In this document: one piece after another, positions 1-7,371 of the stretch
Position numbering within the stretch: position 1 is the first letter of the stretch
Layout of the letters: each line of letters begins with the position of its first letter
Origin: Pseudomonadota bacterium
GTDB lineage: Bacteria; Pseudomonadota; Alphaproteobacteria; Rhizobiales; Rhizobiaceae
Length of the DNA stretch: 64,000 bases
Direction of reading: 5' to 3'
Assembly: GCA_023451735.1 (NCBI GenBank)
Contig: JAEXYH010000096.1
Location: forward strand, 165,600 to 229,599
Notes under the pieces: generated by a model
Databases searched by the model: none
What the model was told of the DNA's origin: nothing
What the model saw: the letters and a program-made list of their open reading frames with translations, nothing else
Made by a program: the position numbers and the translations under genes

Positions 1-984
1 ATCATCAACGCCTATGGCACCAATGCCCGCATGGGCGAGGGTGAATGGATGGTCGTCGAGGCCGACGAATCGGACGGTACGTTCCTGAAACTGCCGGCCG
101 AAGTGGCAGTCGTCACCAATATCGATCCCGAACATCTGGACCACTACGGCAATTTCGATGCCGTTCGGGCGGCGTTCCGCCAGTTCGTCGAAAACGTGCC
201 GTTTTACGGTTTCGGCGTGCTCTGCATTGATCATCCGGAAGTTCAGGCGCTGGTCAGCAAGATCGAGGACCGCAAGGTCGTCACCTATGGTGAGAACCCG
301 CAGGCGGATGCGCGTTTCTCCAATATTCGCATGGATGGAACGAAGGCGACTTTCGATGTCGAGATCCGTCGTCGCCGCACCGGCCGGATTTTCAATTTCA
401 AGGACCTGACCCTGCCCATGCCGGGCCGGCACAACATTTCCAATGCCACGGCGGCGATTGCCGTCGCCAATCGTCTCGGCATTTCGGAAGATGATATCCG
501 CAAGGGACTTGCGGCTTTCGGCGGCGTCAAGCGTCGCTTCACGCTGACGGGTACCTGGAACGGCGTTCAGGTCTTCGATGACTACGGGCATCATCCGGTC
601 GAGATCAAGGCAGTGCTGAGAGCCGCGCGCGAGGCCTGCAATGGCCGCATCATCGCGGTACACCAGCCGCATCGCTACTCGCGCCTTTCCAGCCTGTTCG
701 AGGATTTCGCGACATGCTTCAACGATGCCGACAGCATCATCCTGGCGCCGGTCTATGCGGCCGGAGAGGATCCGATCGAAGGCATCAATTCCGAGACGCT
801 GGTTTCGCATATCCGCGCAGGCGGACATCGTGACGCGCGCTATATGGCATCGCCGACAGAACTGGCACATATTGTTTCAGGCATTGCGAAACCGGGTGAT
901 TTCGTGGTTCTTCTTGGAGCAGGTAATATTACACAGTGGGCGGCATCATTGCCGAGGGAACTGGAAAGCATATCAGGACAGTAA
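1..984 (+). CDS. murC: UDP-N-acetylmuramate--L-alanine ligase, 5'-truncated by window edge
   Basis: Cytoplasmic Mur ligase that adds L-Ala to UDP-MurNAc in peptidoglycan precursor synthesis. The frame is open from base 1, so the start and the N-terminal nucleotide-binding part lie outside the window; 327 residues are visible. Seen: the VVEADESDGTF segment of the central ATP-grasp-like Mur domain, NIDPEHLDHYG, the RHNISNATAAIAVA segment, then the C-terminal domain with FDDYGHHPVEI and AVHQPHRYSRL, all characteristic of MurC rather than MurD/E/F. It ends at TAA 982-984, two bases before murB, so the two genes are surely co-transcribed as in other dcw clusters. Identification is firm. Confidence 0.96.
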   Translation: MINAYGTNARMGEGEWMVVEADESDGTFLKLPAEVAVVTNIDPEHLDHYGNFDAVRAAFRQFVENVPFYGFGVLCIDHPEVQALVSKIEDRKVVTYGENPQADARFSNIRMDGTKATFDVEIRRRRTGRIFNFKDLTLPMPGRHNISNATAAIAVANRLGISEDDIRKGLAAFGGVKRRFTLTGTWNGVQVFDDYGHHPVEIKAVLRAAREACNGRIIAVHQPHRYSRLSSLFEDFATCFNDADSIILAPVYAAGEDPIEGINSETLVSHIRAGGHRDARYMASPTELAHIVSGIAKPGDFVVLLGAGNITQWAASLPRELESISGQ

Positions 985-986
985 GT

Positions 987-1961
987 ATGAAGCAGGTAGA
1001 TGGGGAAAAGCTGCTGGCCTCGCTCGGGGAGGGCGTGAACCAGTTGCGCGGTCGGCTGACGCCGGACGCATCGATGGAGAGGGTGACCTGGTTCCAGGCG
1101 GGCGGTCTGGCGGAACTAATGTTCCAGCCGCATGATGTGGACGATCTGGTGACATTCTTGAAGCTGTTGCCGGCTGAAGTTCCGCTGACGGTTGTCGGCG
1201 TGGGGTCGAACCTGCTGGTTCGTGACGGAGGCATTCCGGGCGTTGTTGTCCGCCTCTCGGCAAAGGGATTCGGACAGGTCGAGCTGGTCGGTGAAAACCG
1301 CATTCGTGCCGGTGCGATCTGCCCGGACAAGCATATCGCCGCAATGGCCATGGATAACGGTGTCGGCGGCTTCGCCTTCTATTACGGTATCCCCGGGTCG
1401 ATCGGCGGCGCATTGCGGATGAATGCCGGGGCCAACGGCGGCGAAACCTCCCAGCGCGTGATTGAGGTCCATGCTGTCGACCGGCAGGGCAATCAGCATG
1501 TGTTCTCGAAGGAGGACATGGGTTACAGCTATCGGCACACGACTGCGTCGAAGGATTTGATCTTCACGCATGCCGTATTCGAGGGTTATCCGGAAGAGCG
1601 CGCCAAGATACGCTCCGAGATGGATGCTGTGCGCCAGCACCGCGAAACTGTGCAGCCGATCAAAGAAAAGACCGGTGGTTCCACATTCAAGAACCCACCC
1701 GGCCACTCGGCTTGGAAACTGATAGATGATGCGGGTTGCCGTGGCCTGATGAATGGCGGTGCGCAGATGTCATCGCTTCATTGCAACTTCATGATCAATA
1801 TCGGCCATGCGACCGGCTACGATCTCGAATATCTCGGTGAGATGGTGCGCCAGCGCGTGTTCGAACATGCTGGCATCAAGCTGGAATGGGAGATCAAGCG
1901 GCTTGGTATCTTCATGCCCGGGCGTGAGGTGAGGCCTTTTCAGGGCGCTACGACGGAATAA
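987..1961 (+). CDS. murB: UDP-N-acetylenolpyruvoylglucosamine reductase
   Basis: FAD-dependent reductase that forms UDP-MurNAc, the second committed step of peptidoglycan synthesis. 324 residues. Seen: the FAD-binding GVGSNLLVRD loop (about 71-80), the YGIPGSIGGALRMNAGANGGE segment (about 132-153) and GGSTFKNP (about 230-237), whose serine is the presumed proton donor. An in-frame ATG 51 bases upstream exists, but the start at 987 is preferred: it has an AGGACAG-like ribosome site and follows the murC stop by two bases. Gene order murC-murB is standard for the cluster. Confidence 0.96.
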   Translation: MKQVDGEKLLASLGEGVNQLRGRLTPDASMERVTWFQAGGLAELMFQPHDVDDLVTFLKLLPAEVPLTVVGVGSNLLVRDGGIPGVVVRLSAKGFGQVELVGENRIRAGAICPDKHIAAMAMDNGVGGFAFYYGIPGSIGGALRMNAGANGGETSQRVIEVHAVDRQGNQHVFSKEDMGYSYRHTTASKDLIFTHAVFEGYPEERAKIRSEMDAVRQHRETVQPIKEKTGGSTFKNPPGHSAWKLIDDAGCRGLMNGGAQMSSLHCNFMINIGHATGYDLEYLGEMVRQRVFEHAGIKLEWEIKRLGIFMPGREVRPFQGATTE

Positions 1962-1992
1962 TTGGTCGGTAAGGTCCGTTCAGGAGGTGTAG

Positions 1993-2220
1993 GTGACGCT
2001 CGTACACAATGAACGGACTAAACTTCTTGCGAACTCGCTAGACCGCCTCTCCACAGCCTGTGTGGCTGCAGGTTTCATCGCGCCAGCAGTTTCGCTGTCG
2101 AGTGGTTCCATGTCGTTCAGCATTACGTTGCCGACGGCAATTTCCACCATGGCTTGGCTTTCAGGCGCTTTGATATTACATTTGAGTGCAAGACGTGCTC
2201 TTGGAGGGCTGATCCCATGA
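1993..2220 (+). CDS. small two-helix membrane protein, unknown function
   Basis: 75 codons beginning with GTG at 1993, preceded by a perfect AGGAGG at 1982-1987 with five bases of spacing, which makes translation likely. The N-terminus (MTLVHNERTKLLANSLDR) is charged; two hydrophobic stretches follow (about residues 24-43 and 49-68), so a small inner-membrane protein is expected. I recall similar NERTKL-starting small proteins in rhizobia but know no function for them. It lies 31 bases after murB on the same strand and its TGA overlaps the ATG of the next small ORF (ATGA), suggesting translational coupling. Confidence 0.62.
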   Translation: MTLVHNERTKLLANSLDRLSTACVAAGFIAPAVSLSSGSMSFSITLPTAISTMAWLSGALILHLSARRALGGLIP

Positions 2221-2342
2221 ATGCCCCAACATTCTTCTTTCTATATATTTTACCGTTCGTGATCGCGGGCGCTGGATGGATTGCGGTGCTTTTGAATGAG
2301 CGAAGCAACCGTGCGAAAATACGTATCCAGTCCGGTAAATAA
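2217..2342 (+). CDS. 41-residue single-helix membrane peptide, unknown function
   Basis: Begins at the ATG of an ATGA overlap with the preceding small ORF and encodes 41 residues: a short N-terminus, one hydrophobic helix (FFFLYILPFVIAGAGWIAVL) and a basic tail (NERSNRAKIRIQSGK). The layout (strong Shine-Dalgarno before the first ORF, a four-base overlap, terminator 20 bases after the second stop) supports a real two-gene unit. No family recognised. A holin-like, toxin-like or transporter-accessory role are all possible; none is shown by the sequence. Confidence 0.52.
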   Translation: MNAPTFFFLYILPFVIAGAGWIAVLLNERSNRAKIRIQSGK

Positions 2343-2360
2343 CCAGCGTGATATCAAAAC

Positions 2361-2402
2361 AAAAAAAAGCCCGCGAGGCCAATTGCTTCGCGGGCTTTTT
2401 TT
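2361..2402. terminator. bidirectional intrinsic terminator
   Basis: Inverted repeat GCCCGCGA / TCGCGGGC flanked by an A-run on the left and a T-run on the right. It can therefore stop transcription from the murB side and from the oppositely oriented transporter gene that ends at 2429. Confidence 0.85.
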
Positions 2403-2428
2403 ATGATTTGATTCCGATCTGGATCAGA

Positions 2429-3733
2429 TCAGACCTCTTCCTTGCCTGACAGGAATATGCAGGCGAGCGTGATCAGGGCGGCGACAAACAGATAGTAGCC
2501 GACATAGGTCATGCCGTAATTCGCCTGCAGATAAGTGGCGATATAGGGGGCCAGCGAGGCGCCGAAAATGCCAGCGAAGTTGAAGGTGATCGACGAGCCG
2601 GTGTAGCGGACCGAGGTCGGAAACGGGGCTGCTAGCGCCGTGCCGATCAGGCCGTAGGTCATGCCCATCAGCACCATGGCGAGAACGACGAACAGGAAGA
2701 TCATGCCTTCTCCGTTGGTCATCAAAGCCGGCAGGATGAACGAGAATGCGGCGATCAGCACGGTGGTGAGGATCAGCATTTCGCGACGGCCGTAACGCTC
2801 GGCGAGCTTGCCGATCACGACGATGAAGATACCGAACACGACAGAGCCGAGAAGCTGTACTTCCAGCGCATCCAGGAACGACATCTTCAGGACCTTGACG
2901 TTGTAGGACAGAAGATAGGCCGAGCCGATGTAAAAGAGCACGAAGGTGGCGAGTGCCACAAAAGTGCCGAGAACGAGGCTGCGCTTATGCTTGCGGAACA
3001 GTTCCGCGACCGGAATTTCTACGCGCTCATGCTTATCGATAGCCTTCTGGAAGGCCGGGGTTTCTGTGATCGACAGGCGAACCCAGAGGCCGACGGCGAC
3101 CAGAACGATCGAGGCGATAAAGGGTACGCGCCAGCCCCAGCTTAGCAGAGCCTCCTGAGACATGAAGTGAAGCAAGATCCAGAAAACGCCGGAGGACAGG
3201 AAAAGACCGAACGGTGCACCCAACTGCGGGAACATGCCGTACCAGCTGCGCTTGCCCGGAGGCGCATTTTCAGTGGCAAGCAGAACCGCGCCGCCCCATT
3301 CACCGCCGAGGCCAAAGCCCTGGCCGAAACGGCAAAGCGCCAGAAGCAACGGTGCGACAACGCCAATCTGCTCGTAAGTCGGCAGAAGGCCGATCACGAC
3401 GGTGGAAATGCCCATGGTCAGCAACGCTGCGACCAGTGTCGTCTTGCGGCCGATACGGTCGCCGTAGTGGCCGAACACGATGGCGCCAAGCGGACGTGCA
3501 AAGAATGCGATTGAGAAGGTAGCGAAGGATGCGAGGAGCGCGCTTGTCGGGTCGCTGCCAGGGAAGAACAGCGTCGGGAAGACTAGGACGGCTGCGGTCG
3601 CATATACATAAAAATCGAAAAACTCGATCGTCGTGCCGACCACGCTGGCCGTCAGGACTTGTGCAGGCGAATTCGTTGCAACAGGCGCTAACGGCTCAGC
3701 AGACGGCGAAGCGGAGGGCATCGCGTTAGTCAT
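2429..3733 (-). CDS. MFS transporter, metabolite:H+ symporter (MHS) family
   Basis: 434 residues with about 12 hydrophobic segments. Seen: the ASVVGTTIEFFDFYVYATAA first helix typical of MHS transporters (ProP, ShiA, YhjE type), the GHYGDRIGRKTTL loop between helices 2 and 3, RFGQGFGLGGEWGGA in helix 4, and ERYGRREML in the second half. The family imports carboxylates, betaines or similar solutes with protons; the substrate cannot be told from sequence. It is read against the dcw genes, between murB and ddl, so it is an insertion in an otherwise conserved cluster. ATG at 3733; ribosome site weak (GGAATC). Confidence 0.88.
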   Translation of the reverse strand: MTNAMPSASPSAEPLAPVATNSPAQVLTASVVGTTIEFFDFYVYATAAVLVFPTLFFPGSDPTSALLASFATFSIAFFARPLGAIVFGHYGDRIGRKTTLVAALLTMGISTVVIGLLPTYEQIGVVAPLLLALCRFGQGFGLGGEWGGAVLLATENAPPGKRSWYGMFPQLGAPFGLFLSSGVFWILLHFMSQEALLSWGWRVPFIASIVLVAVGLWVRLSITETPAFQKAIDKHERVEIPVAELFRKHKRSLVLGTFVALATFVLFYIGSAYLLSYNVKVLKMSFLDALEVQLLGSVVFGIFIVVIGKLAERYGRREMLILTTVLIAAFSFILPALMTNGEGMIFLFVVLAMVLMGMTYGLIGTALAAPFPTSVRYTGSSITFNFAGIFGASLAPYIATYLQANYGMTYVGYYLFVAALITLACIFLSGKEEV

Positions 3734-4116
3734 ACTGATTCCAGTTCATAAAAGAATTTTTAGTGGCTCTTGGGAGGGCCGGGGTGGGCAGTATCGCAAT
3801 TTTATGACGACGAAAACCCTTTGTCCCGCAATAAATGCAAAAAAAAGTGCCAATGAATAGAATCATGAGATGTGGTTCATCGACGCTTCAGCGCGCAGGG
3901 TCGCCAAATCGTTGAGCATCTTAAAGTAGCGCGTTAACCATTTTGATATCAAAATACTCCTTTGTTTTCAGTCGACTAGGTTCTCCCGTTAAGCAAAGTA
4001 AACGATTTGTTAACCATTTTGCTGCACCAATTGGGGTCAGGTTCGGTGAGAGTCGCAGGTCGCAAGGCTGACGCAGCTTCGAAATCCGGAATTTGGTATT
4101 TTTCAAGGAGCGATGG
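3734..4116. other. intergenic region, divergent promoters for MFS gene and ddl
   Basis: 383 bases without a convincing gene. It contains two copies of TTAACCATTTTG (3934 and 4010), a 16-base perfect palindrome ATTTTGATATCAAAAT (3940-3955) overlapping the first copy, and AT-rich stretches fit for promoters. AAGGAG at 4105-4110 is the ribosome site of ddl. Confidence 0.6.
3934..4021 (+). promoter_or_regulatory. pair of CtrA-like half sites upstream of ddl-ftsQAZ
   Basis: TTAACCATTTTG occurs twice, at 3934-3945 and 4010-4021. TTAACCAT is a known alphaproteobacterial CtrA-binding half site. A TTAA at 3989-3992 is seven bases from AAAC, only a degenerate full site. The position before the division genes fits cell-cycle control, which is inference. 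Confidence 0.45.
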
Positions 4117-5043
4117 ATGAGTGGCAAGCACGTGGCTGTTTTGATGGGAGGATTTTCTTCCGAACGGCCTGTCAGCCTGTCGTCCGGCAATGCATGTGCG
4201 GATGCGCTGGAGGGGGAGGGGTATCGCGTCACTCGCGTTGATGTCGGGCGTGACGTCGGTGCTGTGTTGTCCGATCTCCGTCCTGATGTTGCTTTCAATG
4301 CCCTGCACGGTCCGTTTGGAGAGGATGGAACGATCCAAGGCGTTCTTGAGTATCTCGAGATTCCTTACACGCATTCCGGCGTGCTTGCCTCTGCCTTGGC
4401 TATGGATAAGGCGCAGGCGAAGCATGTCGCCAAGGCTGCCGGGATTCCTGTTGCCGAAGCTCTGGTGATGAATCGAAACGAATTCACGAATGTCCATCCG
4501 ATGCCGGCTCCCTACGTGGTGAAGCCAGTGCGCGAAGGCTCGTCTTTCGGTGTCGTTATCGTTCGCGAAGATCAATCCCATCCGCCGCAGATCGTGACGT
4601 CGACTGAGTGGCGTTATGGCGACGAGGTGATGGTCGAGCGTTATGTTTACGGTCGCGAGCTGACCTGTGGCGTTATGAACGGTCAGGCGCTCGGCGTGAC
4701 CGAGGTCGTTCCAACCGGGCCAGGCTTCTACGATTACGATGCAAAGTATGTTGCCGGTGGTTCGAAACATGTCATTCCGGCGCAAATTTCACCGAATATT
4801 TACCAAAAAATACAAGCATGGTCGGTCAAGGCGCATGAGGCTCTCGGTTGCCGCGGTGTGAGTCGTTCGGACTTTCGCTTCGATGATCGGCTCTCCGATG
4901 AAGGTGAAGTCATTTGGCTTGAGGTGAATACTCAGCCTGGCATGACCCAGACATCTCTCGTGCCCGAAATGGCTGCTCACGCGGGTTATTCCTTCGGTGA
5001 GCTTGTTCGCTGGATGGTGGAGGACGCTTCTTGTCTACGGTGA
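4117..5043 (+). CDS. ddl: D-alanine--D-alanine ligase
   Basis: Cytoplasmic ATP-grasp ligase that makes D-Ala-D-Ala for the peptidoglycan pentapeptide. 308 residues, normal for the DdlB type. Seen: HVAVLMGGFSSERPVSLSSG at the N-terminus, HGPFGEDG (64-71), the ATP-binding KPVREGSSFGV (136-146) and the C-terminal metal/ATP motif LEVNTQPGMTQTSL. The start at 4117 is chosen because AAGGAG lies six bases upstream; an earlier in-frame start at 4093 has none. The 3' end overlaps ftsQ by 13 bases. Confidence 0.96.
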   Translation: MSGKHVAVLMGGFSSERPVSLSSGNACADALEGEGYRVTRVDVGRDVGAVLSDLRPDVAFNALHGPFGEDGTIQGVLEYLEIPYTHSGVLASALAMDKAQAKHVAKAAGIPVAEALVMNRNEFTNVHPMPAPYVVKPVREGSSFGVVIVREDQSHPPQIVTSTEWRYGDEVMVERYVYGRELTCGVMNGQALGVTEVVPTGPGFYDYDAKYVAGGSKHVIPAQISPNIYQKIQAWSVKAHEALGCRGVSRSDFRFDDRLSDEGEVIWLEVNTQPGMTQTSLVPEMAAHAGYSFGELVRWMVEDASCLR

Positions 5044-5963
5044 TCGGCAAAATGGCTGGTGGATCGCATCGTCGCGCTGCTTCTGATGTTGCAGGTGCGG
5101 ACGACCGGCGTGTTCTGCCGCGCCCGCTGCGCCGCGCTGTGCGTTTTGCGGTCAGTCTTGCCACCGGCAGGATCGATATCCCGCCGCATGCCGGCACGCT
5201 CTCGACATTTGCCTTTTTCGCTGCCGTCGGTCTCTATGGCATGTCTCTCGGTGGTCACGGCCAAGTCGTTGCACAGTCCACGACCGCCGCTGTCGGCTTC
5301 GCGATCGAAGACGTGCGTGTCTCCGGCAATGATCAGACTTCGGAAATCGATATCCTGCAGCTTCTCGGTCTGGATGGTACGACCTCTCTGGTCGCACTGG
5401 ATATCGATGCTGCAAGACGCAAGCTTTCGGAGTTGCCCTGGGTCGAATATGCGGAAGTGCGCAAGGTTTATCCGCGGACGATCGAGGTGATGCTCAAGGA
5501 GCGCAAGGCATTTGCCATCTGGCAGCATGGTTCCGAGCTGTCGCTGATCGAGAAGAACGGTTCGGTCATCGCACCGCTCAAGGACAACAAGTTTGCGTCT
5601 CTGCCGTTGTTCGTGGGTCGTGATGCGGAAGTCGCTGCTGCGTCTTTCGCGCAGGAAATGGACAAGTGGCCCGAGATCGCAAGCCGGGCACGGGCCTATG
5701 TAAGGGTTTCCAGCCGCCGCTGGGACTTGCACCTTGACAACGGTATCGTCCTGAAGCTGCCAGAAGAGCGGATCTCGTCGGCTCTTGCTCTGCTCTCAAG
5801 GCTTGAGAAGCAGCAAGGCGTGCTTGAGCGCGATATCGCAGCGGTCGACCTTCGTCTCGGAGATCGCACGACCATTCAATTGACTTCCGCCGCAGTGGGA
5901 CGTCGCGAGCAGGCGCTCGAGACACGCACCAAGGCCTTGAAAAAAGCTGGAGAGAAATCGTGA
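5031..5963 (+). CDS. ftsQ: cell division protein FtsQ
   Basis: Bitopic inner-membrane protein linking early and late divisome parts through FtsB/FtsL. 310 residues. A basic cytoplasmic N-terminus (to about 60) is followed by one membrane helix (TFAFFAAVGLYGMSLGG) and the periplasmic POTRA domain beginning FAIEDVRVSGN, then the FtsQ domain. The best start is TTG at 5031, overlapping ddl by 13 bases, with GGAGG about eight bases upstream; an internal ATG at 5052 would shorten the cytoplasmic tail. A TTG start plus overlap suggests low, coupled translation. Confidence 0.93.
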   Translation: MSTVIGKMAGGSHRRAASDVAGADDRRVLPRPLRRAVRFAVSLATGRIDIPPHAGTLSTFAFFAAVGLYGMSLGGHGQVVAQSTTAAVGFAIEDVRVSGNDQTSEIDILQLLGLDGTTSLVALDIDAARRKLSELPWVEYAEVRKVYPRTIEVMLKERKAFAIWQHGSELSLIEKNGSVIAPLKDNKFASLPLFVGRDAEVAAASFAQEMDKWPEIASRARAYVRVSSRRWDLHLDNGIVLKLPEERISSALALLSRLEKQQGVLERDIAAVDLRLGDRTTIQLTSAAVGRREQALETRTKALKKAGEKS

Positions 5964-7291
5964 GTATGTTCGGTTCCTCCCAATTCGGTATGTCGCGCAT
6001 GAAGCCCCTGTCATCCAAGCGCAGCCACGTCGTGTCGGTCCTCGATATCGGTTCGACCAAGGTCGTGTGCATGATTGCCCGTCTGACCCCGCGCCAGGAA
6101 AGCCAGATCCTTCCTGGTCGCACGCATCACATCGAAATCATCGGCATCGGCCATCAGCGTTCGCGCGGCGTGAAGTCGGGTGTCATAGCCGATCTCGATG
6201 CAGCTGAAAGCGTTATCCGGCTTGCGGTCGACGCGGCAGAGCGCATGGCTGGCCTGACGGTAGACAGCCTCATCGTCAACGTCTCTGCCGGCCGGTTGTC
6301 CAGCGATGTCTACACGGCCACCATTGATCTCGGCGGCCAGGAGGTCGAGAATTCCGATCTTCGCAAGGTTCTGGTGGCGGCAAGCAATCAGTCGCAGCGT
6401 CATGATCGTGCCATCCTGCATTCGCTGCCTACCGGCTTCTCGCTCGACGGCGAACGCGGCATTCGCGATCCTCTGGCTATGTATGGTGATGAGCTCGGCG
6501 TCGATATGCATTTCGTCACCGCTGAACGCATCACGCTGAAGAACCTCGAGCTTTGCGTCAATCGTGCGCATCTCTCGGTCGAAGGTATGGTGGCAACGCC
6601 TTATGCCAGCGGCCTCGCAGCCCTCGTCGACGACGAAGTCGAACTTGGCTGCGCCGCGATCGATATGGGTGGCGGTACAACGACGATCTCTGTCTTCTGC
6701 GAAGGCAAGCTCGTACATACGGATGCAATCGGACTTGGTGGTCATCACGTAACAACTGATCTGGCGCGAGGCCTGTCGACTCGGATAGAAGATGCCGAGC
6801 GCATGAAAGTCGTACATGGTTCGGCACTCGCCAATGGTGGCGATGAACGTGACGTGATCTCCGTACCGCCGATCGGTGAGGATGATCGCGATCAGCCGAC
6901 CCAGGTGCCGCGCTCGCTGGTTACCCGTATCGTCGGCGCCCGTATCGAAGAGACGCTGGAGCTCATTCGTGACCGCATCCAGAAATCGGGCTTCAGCCCG
7001 ATCGTCGGAAAGCGGGTCGTTTTGACGGGTGGCGCCAGCCAGCTGACCGGCCTGCCGGAAACGGCACGGCGGATTCTCGCTCGCAATGTTCGCATCGGTC
7101 GTCCGATGGGTGTCTCCGGTCTTCCGGCGGCAGCCAAGGGGCCGGCGTTCTCTACCGCAGTGGGACTGATCATCTATCCGCAGGTGGCGGAGATGGAAAC
7201 GCATGCATCGCAGGGCGGCCTCATCGGTTCGTTCGGCAACGGAACCGGTCGTTTGGCCCGCATGGGACAGTGGCTGAAAGAGAGTTTTTGA
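5960..7291 (+). CDS. ftsA: cell division protein FtsA
   Basis: Actin-like ATPase that anchors the FtsZ ring to the membrane. 443 residues. Seen: phosphate-1 motif LDIGSTKVVCMI (about 28-39), the second phosphate motif DMGGGTTTISVF starting at D235, the adenosine motif VVLTGGASQLTGLPE, and a C-terminal basic, amphipathic GRLARMGQWLKESF that fits the membrane-targeting helix. GTG at 5960 overlaps the ftsQ stop (GTGA). The roughly 20 extra N-terminal residues before the actin fold are usual in rhizobia as far as I know. Confidence 0.95.
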   Translation: MSMFGSSQFGMSRMKPLSSKRSHVVSVLDIGSTKVVCMIARLTPRQESQILPGRTHHIEIIGIGHQRSRGVKSGVIADLDAAESVIRLAVDAAERMAGLTVDSLIVNVSAGRLSSDVYTATIDLGGQEVENSDLRKVLVAASNQSQRHDRAILHSLPTGFSLDGERGIRDPLAMYGDELGVDMHFVTAERITLKNLELCVNRAHLSVEGMVATPYASGLAALVDDEVELGCAAIDMGGGTTTISVFCEGKLVHTDAIGLGGHHVTTDLARGLSTRIEDAERMKVVHGSALANGGDERDVISVPPIGEDDRDQPTQVPRSLVTRIVGARIEETLELIRDRIQKSGFSPIVGKRVVLTGGASQLTGLPETARRILARNVRIGRPMGVSGLPAAAKGPAFSTAVGLIIYPQVAEMETHASQGGLIGSFGNGTGRLARMGQWLKESF

Positions 7292-7371
7292 CCGGGGAGA
7301 CAGCCCTCCCTTGTCAAAGTGAATTGGAAACGAATTGGCCAGCTCGGCCAGAAGCAGAAGGAAAAGGTACA

